Shown: positions 56,965 through 64,000 of the stretch, piece by piece | Position numbering within the stretch: position 1 is the first letter of the stretch | Layout: each line of letters begins with the position of its first letter | From: JAABRU01 sp041390465 | Lineage (GTDB): Bacteria > Desulfobacterota > Desulfobacteria > Desulfobacterales > Desulfococcaceae | Direction: 5' to 3' | Length of the DNA: 64,000 nt | Assembly (NCBI GenBank): GCA_041390465.1 | Contig: JAWKPW010000017.1 | Location: 1 to 64,000, forward strand | Notes under the pieces: model-generated | What the model saw: only the letters and a program-made list of their open reading frames with translations | What the model was told of the DNA's origin: nothing | The model's database searches: none | Translations under genes and position numbers: made by a program

Positions 56965-57579
56965 ATGGGATTATTGTCATCGACGGTTTCCATCACCCGT
57001 TACAGAGTGGACGGGAAGATGGAACATCCGCTTATGGAAAATATTGCAAAAGGGCTCAGGGAAAACGTCCTGTCCGAGATTGACAGCGAGCCTGCCGACA
57101 AGGCTGTGGGCTGGACTTCCTTTGGCAGTCCCTTTCATCCGGATTTTGAAGGAAACTCCTTTGTAATCGGAACCCAGTTTCTTTTCTCTCTGAGAATTGA
57201 CAAGAAAAGCATTCCCGCGAAAGTGGTGAAAAAACATCTGGAGATGGAAATTGCCAGACGCCTGAAGGAAAGCGGCAGGGAGCATTTGTCCCGCAATGAA
57301 AAACAGGCGGCAAAAGAGCATGTTCTCAATGTTCTCAGTCTCCGCATCCCCGCAACGCCCAGCATCTATGATTTGCTGTGGAGTTACGAAGAAACGAGTC
57401 TGTGGTTTTTTTCCACCCAGAAGTCTGCCAATGAGGAACTGGAAACCCTGTTCACCAAATCCTTCGGTCTGACCCTGATCCGACTTTTTCCCTACACCCT
57501 TGCGGAACTGGGCTCCGGACTTTCAGAAAGCCAGCGGGAGGCACTGACTGCACTGGAACCGTCCCGTTTTACGGAGTAA
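56965..57579 (+). CDS. RdgC-like recombination-associated protein
   Basis: 204 residues: MGLLSSTVSITRYRVDGKME, IAKGLRENVLSEIDSEPADK, AVGWTSFGSPFHPDFEGNSF, RIDKKSIPAKVVKKHLEMEI, LSLRIPATPSIYDLLWSYEE. The N-terminus, VGWTSF and the IPA/K segment are those of RdgC, a ring-shaped DNA-binding protein that limits RecA. Shorter than E. coli RdgC (about 300), as in Desulfobacterota versions. Confidence 0.8.
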   Translation: MGLLSSTVSITRYRVDGKMEHPLMENIAKGLRENVLSEIDSEPADKAVGWTSFGSPFHPDFEGNSFVIGTQFLFSLRIDKKSIPAKVVKKHLEMEIARRLKESGREHLSRNEKQAAKEHVLNVLSLRIPATPSIYDLLWSYEETSLWFFSTQKSANEELETLFTKSFGLTLIRLFPYTLAELGSGLSESQREALTALEPSRFTE

Positions 57580-57582
57580 ATT

Positions 57583-58107
57583 ATGATTGATGTTTCTGTT
57601 TCCTATAACCGTTACAAATTTCTGGGATATGAATTTCTCACTTGGCTGTGGTTTCTCATGGAAAATGACCGGGATCTGCTGCGAAAGACTGATCCGGAAA
57701 TGACCGCTCTGGATGTGGGAAACCGCATTTTGCTGGAAAATACCATCCATGATGCTGTGGAAAGCATTACCATCAAAGGTGATGAGGCCGGGCTGGAGGA
57801 GGGCATTCTGGCCCTGAAAAAAGGCGCTGTGGTCACGGAAATCAATCTGGTTTACAAATCCGGGGGACAGGAATGGCGGTTTACCCTCAAAGGCGAAAGT
57901 TTCCATCTGGGAAATCTCAAAGTGCCGGAAAGCGGGGTGGTGGAAACAAAGGAGGATATTGAAGGCGCAGTGCTGGAAAAATACTATCTGTATGACAAAA
58001 TTTTCCGTCTGATCGATGGCCTTTACACTTATTTTCTGAAGCTGCGCATTTCGGCAAAATGGCAGGATGAGGTAATCCCGAAAATGCGCAGGTGGATTGC
58101 GGGGTGA
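57583..58107 (+). CDS. Conserved partner of the RdgC-like gene
   Basis: 174 residues: YNRYKFLGYEFLTWLWFLME, MTALDVGNRILLENTIHDAV, VYKSGGQEWRFTLKGESFHL, YLYDKIFRLIDGLYTYFLKL. Starts 3 bases after the RdgC-like stop; certainly same operon. No known function; the content is soluble alpha/beta. Confidence 0.75.
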   Translation: MIDVSVSYNRYKFLGYEFLTWLWFLMENDRDLLRKTDPEMTALDVGNRILLENTIHDAVESITIKGDEAGLEEGILALKKGAVVTEINLVYKSGGQEWRFTLKGESFHLGNLKVPESGVVETKEDIEGAVLEKYYLYDKIFRLIDGLYTYFLKLRISAKWQDEVIPKMRRWIAG

Positions 58108-58151
58108 GGTTTGGGATGAGTAAAGTGCATATGCGAATGAAGAGTCAGCTT

Positions 58152-58197
58152 CCGATCAGATTTGACAACTTTCTGAAAGTTGTCAAATCTGATCGGA
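58152..58197. repeat. TTTGACAACTT palindrome, best copy
   Basis: TCCGATCAGATTTGACAACTTT-CTG-AAAGTTGTCAAATCTGATCGGA, a perfect 22-base stem between the RdgC-partner stop and the kinase start. May end transcription of the RdgC operon despite lacking a long T-run. Confidence 0.8.
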
Positions 58198-58250
58198 ACA
58201 TGTCATACGCATCAGAAACCATTTACCAGTTGCTCAATTGAGAATGTTTC

Positions 58251-59918
58251 ATGATAAACCCCATCAGTTTTGAACAGGCCCGTGCGTATCTGAAATCTAT
58301 GCCGGGATTTGCAGGCCGTTCCCAGATCATTGCCCGGCTCCGTGCTGCCGCAGGAATGCAGGGACCAGGATTTCAGGAAAAGGCGGCAGAAGAACTGCTG
58401 AAGGAAACCCGCCCGGAAGAGGCTGTGCCTGAGATTTACAGGGAATACCGTCCCATTGTCAAAGACGGCATCCGTTTTCTCTTTTCCCGTCTTTCATTGG
58501 AACGGATTTTCGCCATTACCGCAGATCAGTTGCTGATGAAGCAGGAAGTGCCGGTAACAGAACGACTGATCGCGCTGGCAAAGCAGATTCCCACGCTGCA
58601 CAAACTCGGCCAGATCATTGCCCGGAACAGGAATACAGATCCGGAGTTCAGAAAATGGCTTATTCAACTGGAAAACGGAATGCACGGAACTGACATTGCC
58701 GTCATAACAGAGGGAATCCGGAATGAAATCTGGAATTATCTGGTTCCCTGCAATGTCAGGATTGATGAGCGCATTCTTTCCGAGGCCAGCGTGGGAACGG
58801 TGGTGGGTTTTACATGGACTGCCCCGGATACGGGGAAAACCTCGCGCGGGGTGTTCAAGGTGCTGCGGCCCGGCATCCGGGAATATCTCACAGAGGAATT
58901 CCGGCTTCTGGATCAGTTGGCCCGCTTTTTTCACCGGAACCGGAAAAACTACCCGCTCCGGGATTTCCGCTTTGTGGAAACCTTTGCAGACATACGGGAC
59001 GCGCTGCGCGAGGAGATCAATCTGTCCGGTGAACAGACACACCTGCGGCAGGCACAGTGTTTTTATCAGAAAAATGAGGCTGTGCGAATTCCTGCCCTCC
59101 TGCCTTTTTCCACCCAGAACATGACAGTCATGGAATTCATGGAAGGGGACAAAATAACGGATATTCCCATGACTGCGGAAGAGCGGAAGCAGTGCGCGGA
59201 AAAACTGTTTGAAACCGTAATCTGGCAGCCTCTGTTTTCGCGCGGGGAAAATCCGCTTTTCCACGGAGATCCCCACGCAGGAAACATTTTCGGAACACGG
59301 GATGCAAAAGGGCATATTCAGCCGGTTCTTCTGGACTGGAGCCTGACCGGCACGCTTTCCAGAGAACACAGAATGAACATGGTGCGCCTGCATCTGGCCA
59401 TTCTTCTGGGCAATGAGGATCTGATTTGTGAAATCCTGGAGCTGCTTTCAGAAGAGAATGCCGGAAATGAGGCAGCTCTGCGAATAAAAAGCATTGTGCG
59501 GGCTCTCCTGAAAGATTCGGCATACGCGCAATGCGGATTCATGGAAAAAGCCTTTTGGTTCATTGATCAGACAGCCATCCGGGGAATTGTTTTTCCAAAG
59601 GATCTGCTGCTGTTCCGCAAAAGCTTTTTTACGCTGGACGGGGTGCTTCACGCGATTGATCCGGATTTCCGCATGGACGCGTGCATCTTCCGGCTGCTGG
59701 AAAAAATGTTCATAGAGGAACTGCCCGGCAGATGTATCGGCAGCATCCTTCCCCGGCTGGATCGCCGGGAAAATTACAGAAGTCTGGTATCCAACCGGGA
59801 TTTGCAGTTGCTGCTTTTTGAATATGTCATGGAACATATGCGCAAAGGCGCAGGTGTCCTTTCAGCGTTCATGGGCGAGTTCTTTCTCCGGGAATGGCAG
59901 TGTTTCTGCCGGGAATAA
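58251..59918 (+). CDS. AarF/UbiB (ABC1) atypical kinase
   Basis: 555 residues. Family motifs: LHKLGQIIARN (KxGQ), ILSEASVGTVVGFTW (nucleotide loop), FKVLRPGIREYLTEE (Lys), EEINLSGE, FHGDPHAGNIFGT (catalytic HGDxHxGN), LLDWSLTG (metal Asp; DWS in place of DFG). Usually linked to quinone or prenyl-lipid metabolism; no C-terminal membrane pair is seen here, so it may be soluble or peripheral. Confidence 0.85.
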   Translation: MINPISFEQARAYLKSMPGFAGRSQIIARLRAAAGMQGPGFQEKAAEELLKETRPEEAVPEIYREYRPIVKDGIRFLFSRLSLERIFAITADQLLMKQEVPVTERLIALAKQIPTLHKLGQIIARNRNTDPEFRKWLIQLENGMHGTDIAVITEGIRNEIWNYLVPCNVRIDERILSEASVGTVVGFTWTAPDTGKTSRGVFKVLRPGIREYLTEEFRLLDQLARFFHRNRKNYPLRDFRFVETFADIRDALREEINLSGEQTHLRQAQCFYQKNEAVRIPALLPFSTQNMTVMEFMEGDKITDIPMTAEERKQCAEKLFETVIWQPLFSRGENPLFHGDPHAGNIFGTRDAKGHIQPVLLDWSLTGTLSREHRMNMVRLHLAILLGNEDLICEILELLSEENAGNEAALRIKSIVRALLKDSAYAQCGFMEKAFWFIDQTAIRGIVFPKDLLLFRKSFFTLDGVLHAIDPDFRMDACIFRLLEKMFIEELPGRCIGSILPRLDRRENYRSLVSNRDLQLLLFEYVMEHMRKGAGVLSAFMGEFFLREWQCFCRE

Positions 59919-60050
59919 AGAAATTTTTCTGACTTTTTTCAAAAACACCGGTTAAGCAACGGAAAGTTTTCATGTAAAAAACGGCGGACAGCCGTCTGAA
60001 AATTCTTCTGCCCCTTGTCCGTTCTTTGTTCTTGAAATCAATGGATTTTT

Positions 60051-60196
60051 ATACCAATTCTCCATTGATCTGAAACATAAGTGTTTCAGGTATAAAATTT
60101 TTCAGAAAAACCGGATTTTTCAGAAAATCCGGTTTTTGAACACATGAAAACTTCTTTTGTCTGCTTACAAGTATCTTTTCAATGGGGAATCGGTAT
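60051..60196 (+). repeat. Palindromic MITE-like element, copy 3
   Basis: ATACCAATTCTCCATTGATCTGAAACATAA, central AAACCGGATTTTTCAGAAAATCCGGTTT, then CTTACAAGTATCTTTTCAATGGGGAATCGGTAT. Collinear with 4711-4847, the best-preserved copy in the window. Confidence 0.8.
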
Positions 60197-60308
60197 TATA
60201 TCTGAAAATGTATGTCTGCCAAGTTGTTTTCCGTCTCTCTGCCTCCAATTTTGGACAATAGCCATTATTTTTTTACATCCGAATTTCACACAGAAAAAAC
60301 GCTGTGTG

Positions 60309-60412
60309 ATACCGATTCCCCATTGAAACCATGCTTTCTCCCAGGTTTGCTTTAACCGCAAAGGCCACAAAAAACGGGCAGCACTGTAATAAAATCAGCC
60401 GCGAATCGGTAT
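60309..60412. repeat. ATACCGATTCCCCATTGA element, variant
   Basis: Same terminal repeats (ATACCGATTCCCCATTGA and CGCGAATCGGTAT) around unrelated filling with TTTAACCGCAAAGGCCACAAAAAA. Confidence 0.6.
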
Positions 60413-60488
60413 GACTCTGTGATGAGATTTGACAACTTCCGGAAAGTTGTCTGATCTGAAGAAACAGGGAGTTGCGGAACTCTGTGTC

Positions 60489-60657
60489 ATACCAATTCGC
60501 CATTGAAAATATGCTTTATGCAAAGCAGTTTTTGCGGAAGACAGCACCAGTTCTCCGGCGATTTTGCAAAAGTTCTGTCAGTTTTCTGTGACCTTTGCGC
60601 CCTCTCTGTGTCCTTTGCGGTTAAAAATAACACATGGTTTCAAAGGAGAATCGGTAT
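60489..60657. repeat. ATACCAATTCGCCATTGA element with TCCTTTGCGG filling
   Basis: Termini ATACCAATTCGCCATTGA and TTTCAAAGGAGAATCGGTAT; inside is TGACCTTTGCGCCCTCTCTGTGTCC, shared with 48914-49074. Confidence 0.7.
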
Positions 60658-60857
60658 CACTCTGCGGTTAAAAACAGGCGATCAGCCCACTGCCGATGTA
60701 CGGACGCTTTTTTGCAAAACAAAGGAAATAATTCTTGAAATCTCATAACTGCTGCTGTATATGACAGTCGGTGCCGCACAATCCGGATCACTTCCGCCTT
60801 GCCCGGCACGAACGGTTTTCAATATTTTTGTGATATTTTTTCAGAGGAGATTATGTT

Positions 60858-61733
60858 ATGCGTGTCACAGACTTGTACAAAAGCAAAAAACCTGTTGTTT
60901 CAATGGAATTTTTCCCGCCCCGAAATGAGGAGGCCGAAAAATCCTTTGGCGCACTCATTGATAAACTTGCAGAACTCAAACCGGATTACATGTCCATGAC
61001 CTTTGGTGCAGGCGGATCCACCAGAGACGGTTCCTATCAGAGCGTAAAAAAGATGATGATCGAAAAAAAGCAGCCCACGGTTGCCTATCTGGCCGGTTAC
61101 GGACTTGGGCCTGAGGAAATAACAGCCGTTCTGGACAAATACAAAGATTTGGGCATTGAAAGCATTTTTGTCATTCGCGGAGACAGACCAAAGGTGGGAG
61201 ATTTTTCTCCGCATCCCAAAAGCTTTCCTTATGCTGCCGACATGATTTCTTTCATAAAAGACCGGTATGATTTTGCACTGGGCTGCGCGGGATATCCCGA
61301 AGGCCATATTGAGGCTGAAAGCCTTGAAAAAGATATTGAATATCTCAAGCGCAAGGTTGACAGCGGCGCGGAATACATTGTCACCCAGTATTTTTACGAC
61401 AACAGTTATTTTTTTGACTATGTCGGAAAGTGCAGAGCCAAAGGAATCAATGTGCCGATTATTCCGGGAATTATGCCGGTGTATACGGTAAAAATGACAC
61501 AGATGCTTTCCCGTGTCTGCGGCTCTTCCATTCCGGATGCACTGCAGAGCAGACTCGATGCGGTGAATGCAGACGACAGCAATGCTGTATTAAATCTGGG
61601 AACAGACTTTGCAACCGAACAGTGCCGGGGATTGCTGAAGGAAGGGGTTGACGGACTTCATTTTTACACCATGGATCGCAGCAAATCAACGGCAGAAATC
61701 CTCAATCGTCTCAAGCAGGAAAAACTGCTGTAA
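60858..61733 (+). CDS. metF: 5,10-methylenetetrahydrofolate reductase
   Basis: 291 residues behind AGAGGAGATTATGTT. FAD TIM barrel: VVSMEFFPPRNEEAEKSF (catalytic Glu in EFFPPR), PDYMSMTFGAGGSTRDGSY, SIFVIRGDRP, YIVTQYFYDNSYFFDYV, VPIIPGIMPV, GVDGLHFYTMDRS. Reduces methylene-THF to methyl-THF for methionine synthesis and for the Wood-Ljungdahl pathway. No MetV gene adjacent. Followed by a clear terminator. Confidence 0.95.
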   Translation: MRVTDLYKSKKPVVSMEFFPPRNEEAEKSFGALIDKLAELKPDYMSMTFGAGGSTRDGSYQSVKKMMIEKKQPTVAYLAGYGLGPEEITAVLDKYKDLGIESIFVIRGDRPKVGDFSPHPKSFPYAADMISFIKDRYDFALGCAGYPEGHIEAESLEKDIEYLKRKVDSGAEYIVTQYFYDNSYFFDYVGKCRAKGINVPIIPGIMPVYTVKMTQMLSRVCGSSIPDALQSRLDAVNADDSNAVLNLGTDFATEQCRGLLKEGVDGLHFYTMDRSKSTAEILNRLKQEKLL

Positions 61734-61749
61734 CATCCCGGCTTCTGAA

Positions 61750-61789
61750 ACAGGGGGAGTCACAGATGATGATTCCCCCTGTTTTTTCG
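61750..61789 (+). terminator. Intrinsic terminator of metF
   Basis: ACAGGGGGA / TCCCCCTGT stem around a 15-base loop, then TTTTTTCG. Lies 17 bases after the metF stop, between convergent genes. Confidence 0.85.
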
Positions 61790-61872
61790 TTTTTTGGTTT
61801 TACCGATGAGCGGTCAGCTTTCTTGCGCTGAACATCGGAAAACAGGCAAAGAGTGGGATACTGTGCAAATTT

Positions 61873-62634
61873 TCAGCCATGCCTGCTGTTTTCTCCGTGC
61901 AGAGCCGCGCCAAGGGCTCCGATCATATCCGGTTCCTCCGGAATGACAGGCTCGGTTTGCAGAGCCTGTGCCAGAAGATGTGCCACACACCGGTTCCGTG
62001 CCACTCCGCCTGCAAAAATCAGGGGAAATTCCAGCCCCACCCGCCGGAGCATGTTCACCGTGCGTTTCACCACCGAGGCATGAAGCCCCAAAGCGATATT
62101 CTGGGGTTTATGTCCCTGTGCCATCAGGGAAGTGGCCTCAGTTTCGGCAAAAACCGTACACATGCTGCTGATGGAGAGAATCTGATCCCCTTCCATCGCG
62201 TAATCTCCAAAATCTGAAACCGGAATCTGGAACACATTTGCCAGATGTTCCAGAAATTTTCCGGTTCCTGCAGCGCACCGGTCATTCATTTCAAATTTTG
62301 CCACTTTTCCGCCGGGCATCAGAGAAATGGCTTTGGTATCCTGCCCCCCGATGTCCAGAATGGTGAGCGCCTCCGGATACAGATGCGCAGCGCCCAAGGC
62401 ATAGGCTTTGATTTCCGTGATGGTATCCACACGAACATTCAGTTCTGATTCTGCCAGCAGATTTCGGCCGTATCCGGTGGCAACAATCCGGTGCGGATAA
62501 AAACCGTTGAGCAGTTTTCTCACCTGAGACAGGGGATCAAAAGTGGTCAGGACTTTGTTCTGATGAACCATTTTCTGTCCGTTCATCAGAACCAGTTCCA
62601 CAGACCGGGAGCCAATGTCAATTCCCGCGATCAT
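61873..62634 (-). CDS. 2-hydroxyacyl-CoA dehydratase activase (BadF/HgdC-type ATPase)
   Basis: 253 residues. ASKHA fold: GIDIGSRSVELVLMNG (phosphate 1), ILDIGGQDTKAISLM (phosphate 2), NDRCAAGTGKFLEHLA and SSMCTVFAETEATSL (the two Cys that hold the bridging [4Fe-4S] cluster of the dimer), IFAGGVARN (adenosine). Drives ATP-dependent low-potential electron transfer to its partner. Starts directly after the partner's stop. Confidence 0.92.
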   Translation of the reverse strand: MIAGIDIGSRSVELVLMNGQKMVHQNKVLTTFDPLSQVRKLLNGFYPHRIVATGYGRNLLAESELNVRVDTITEIKAYALGAAHLYPEALTILDIGGQDTKAISLMPGGKVAKFEMNDRCAAGTGKFLEHLANVFQIPVSDFGDYAMEGDQILSISSMCTVFAETEATSLMAQGHKPQNIALGLHASVVKRTVNMLRRVGLEFPLIFAGGVARNRCVAHLLAQALQTEPVIPEEPDMIGALGAALHGENSRHG

Positions 62635-63910
62635 TTATCTCACCATTTCCGTAAAAGCCTGCACTCTGGTTTTCAACTGCTCCATGTCTTCCATGCTGTA
62701 ATCTGTTTCCAGAGAGAGCATGGGAATGCCGATTTCCCGCAAAGCTTTTTCCACTTTGAAAGCCTCATGCCCGTAAGGCTGGCAGAACATGAGCGCGTAA
62801 TGAATCACACCATCCGCGTTCAGTTCCTTTGCCATTGCCCTGATGTTATCCAGCCGCTCCGTATTGGGAGTGAAACACGCGCAGTCAATTTTCATGTACC
62901 GATCACAGATGGCATCGATCATTTCCTCCACAGTCTCACCGGATTCCGCCACCAGATCACGGGTGTTGCGTGTGCCGATGCAGGATTCCTCCCCCACAAT
63001 GACTGCTCCGGAGCTTTCAATGAGATAAGGCAGTTTCCAGTTGGGAACAGCCATAGGGCAGCCGGAGAGCATCAGCCGGGGCGTTTTTTCCGGCACAATT
63101 CCCTCTTTTCTGGCAATGCGTTCCTCCAACTGATCGCAGAGGGTATTGATGCTTTGCGTAAACCGAACCGGATTGTCATAGAAACTGATCTGATTGATGA
63201 GCAGTACATCTCTGCCGGAAATGGGTGTTGGAACAGCCGCACGAAGCCGGTTGAGCCGCTGCAAAGCCCGGCGCCGATTGTTGCAGATCTGAATGCCTTT
63301 TTTCAGTTTTTCAGCAGTGATGACATTGCCGGTAAGTTTTTCCAGTTCAGTTTTGTAACGCGGCCACCTCAGCCTTCGAATTCCCGGTCACGCGTTTTTC
63401 TCTTTGCGGCACTTCCATCCCCATACATGGGAACATATTCGGCAAATGCTTCATATGCCTTTTTCTTTCCGTCACAGGTGGTTTCGCCCACTAATCATAT
63501 CGCAGGATTCGGTAAAGGGACACAACCCGGGCAAGCTTGAATCCGATAAGGGATTTGATCGGCGCGCAAGGTATTGCGGGAACCAGTTTTTCAGCGTCTT
63601 CCCTGCCCGCATACGCGCGCACAGTCCACTGTATGGCACTCTGCGGCCAGAGTCAGTTCTTCGGGAACAAAAGCACTTGAGTTCCCACAATTTTTGCCTT
63701 CAGCCTTTGCGTCCTGCGGTTCCTTAATGCGCAGACCATGAGACTTCGTAAAAAGCACAAAATCCAGATATTCCATGCCCTTGAGCCTGCCTTCCTGGCT
63801 CATAAAGATATCTCCGTAAAATTTTTCCCAGAACTTCGGCCATTTGCGTCATGCGCGTCCAGATCAGATTGAGTTTTTCCCCACATTTCCCGATAGGGAG
63901 CATCTGCCAT
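62635..63910 (-). pseudogene. 2-hydroxyacyl-CoA dehydratase / double-cubane reductase subunit, 5' half frameshifted
   Basis: ATG 63910 (AGGGAGAAAAGCA before it) opens MADAPYREMWGK. Fragments in changing frames follow: MAEVLGKILRR, GRLKGMEYLDFVL, FVPEELTLAAECHTVD, CDGKK, KAYEAFAEYVPMYG, NLPAMSS, then an open 3' half from about 63264: RPRLMLSGCPMAVPNWKLPY, LIESSGAVIVGEESCIGT, KIDCACFTPNTERLDNI, YALMFCQPYGHEAFKVEKAL, LETDYS. The GCPMAVPNWK and IDCACFTPN segments point to the double-cubane-cluster reductase branch of the HgdB family. About five breaks upstream make it non-functional as read. Confidence 0.8.
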
Positions 63911-64000
63911 TGCTTTTCTCCCTGTAAATGTTGAATATTGAATTCCGATCTGCCCTCCAGCCGCGACGCTCTGCGGAGATGGCACATAGTTTTTTACATA
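63911..64000. other. Right edge, upstream of the dehydratase gene
   Basis: Only about 90 bases; nothing recognised. Confidence 0.3.

Larger units (their letters stand above)
59919..60857. other. Repeat-filled intergenic region upstream of metF
   Basis: No gene in about 900 bases. Contains four ATACC..CCATTGA elements (separately listed) and a GACAACTTCCGGAAAGTTGTC palindrome at 60425-60456. The metF promoter must lie after 60657. Confidence 0.6.

Overview
The window looks like chromosomal DNA of a strictly anaerobic Desulfobacterota-type bacterium, probably a sulfate reducer of the Desulfobacterales with a large, repeat-rich genome (Desulfonema-like; inferred from gene content and repeat style, with no 16S present). 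Supporting genes are a fused B12 acyl-CoA mutase (IcmF), MetF, a two-subunit 2-hydroxyacyl-CoA dehydratase / double-cubane-type ATP-driven reductase system, a selenocysteine-type SelD and several class III nucleotidyl cyclases. No rRNA, tRNA or CRISPR array was seen.

Layout. 1-4.1 kb: icmF (runs off the left edge) behind a tetR gene with a visible promoter/operator. 4.1-10.5 kb: a gene graveyard with remains of a membrane protein plus MBL-fold hydrolase operon (minus strand) and of a nucleoside/sugar-type ABC permease (plus strand), among dispersed palindromic elements. 10.5-15.4 kb: orphan TOTE-type primase, CI-like HTH regulator, CbbQ/NorQ-type AAA+ ATPase, frameshifted M48 Tat-lipoprotein protease and a double ricin-type lectin. 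16.3-28 kb: a defence/conflict island holding a Trypco1 gene, a TumE-TumA toxin-antitoxin pair, a >5 kb relic of a trypsin-nSTAND1-WD40-Sel1 protein, then a run of small toxin-antitoxin modules (UPF0175/DUF3368, HicAB, RelBE-like, RHH/MazF) and a GxxExxY gene, spaced by a GTCTGAACC palindrome family and by repeated scraps of the 3' end of the nSTAND gene. 28-36 kb: an apparently intact set: a class III cyclase fused to a DHH-like C-terminal region, a HEPN-motif protein, and a 1353-residue nSTAND NTPase with 14 WD40 repeats and a Sel1-like tail, a paralogue of the upstream relic. 36.3-45 kb: structured leader RNA, Cache-sensor/MFS fusion, a frameshifted gene of unknown function, broken ABC substrate-binding protein, and a Cache-HAMP protein with a divergent cyclase domain. 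46.4-48.3 kb: zinc-ribbon protein, selD (UGA codon 17), yedF; the last two are frame-disrupted. 49.3-54.4 kb: two overlapping histidine kinase genes and an EF-G paralogue. 54.5-56.7 kb: second small TA/repeat patch. 57-60 kb: RdgC-like protein, partner and a UbiB/ABC1 kinase. 60.8-64 kb: metF and the dehydratase/reductase pair.

Two themes stand out. First, the island at 16-36 kb holds a dead and a live version of the same large NTPase-WD40 effector, and tail fragments of that gene lie beside successive toxin-antitoxin modules, which suggests repeated duplication or insertion at one site. Second, an unusual share of otherwise well-conserved genes (selD, yedF, EF-G, M48, a kinase) carry one or a few single-base frame breaks, while neighbours are intact; this is either real gene decay or residual indel error in the assembly.
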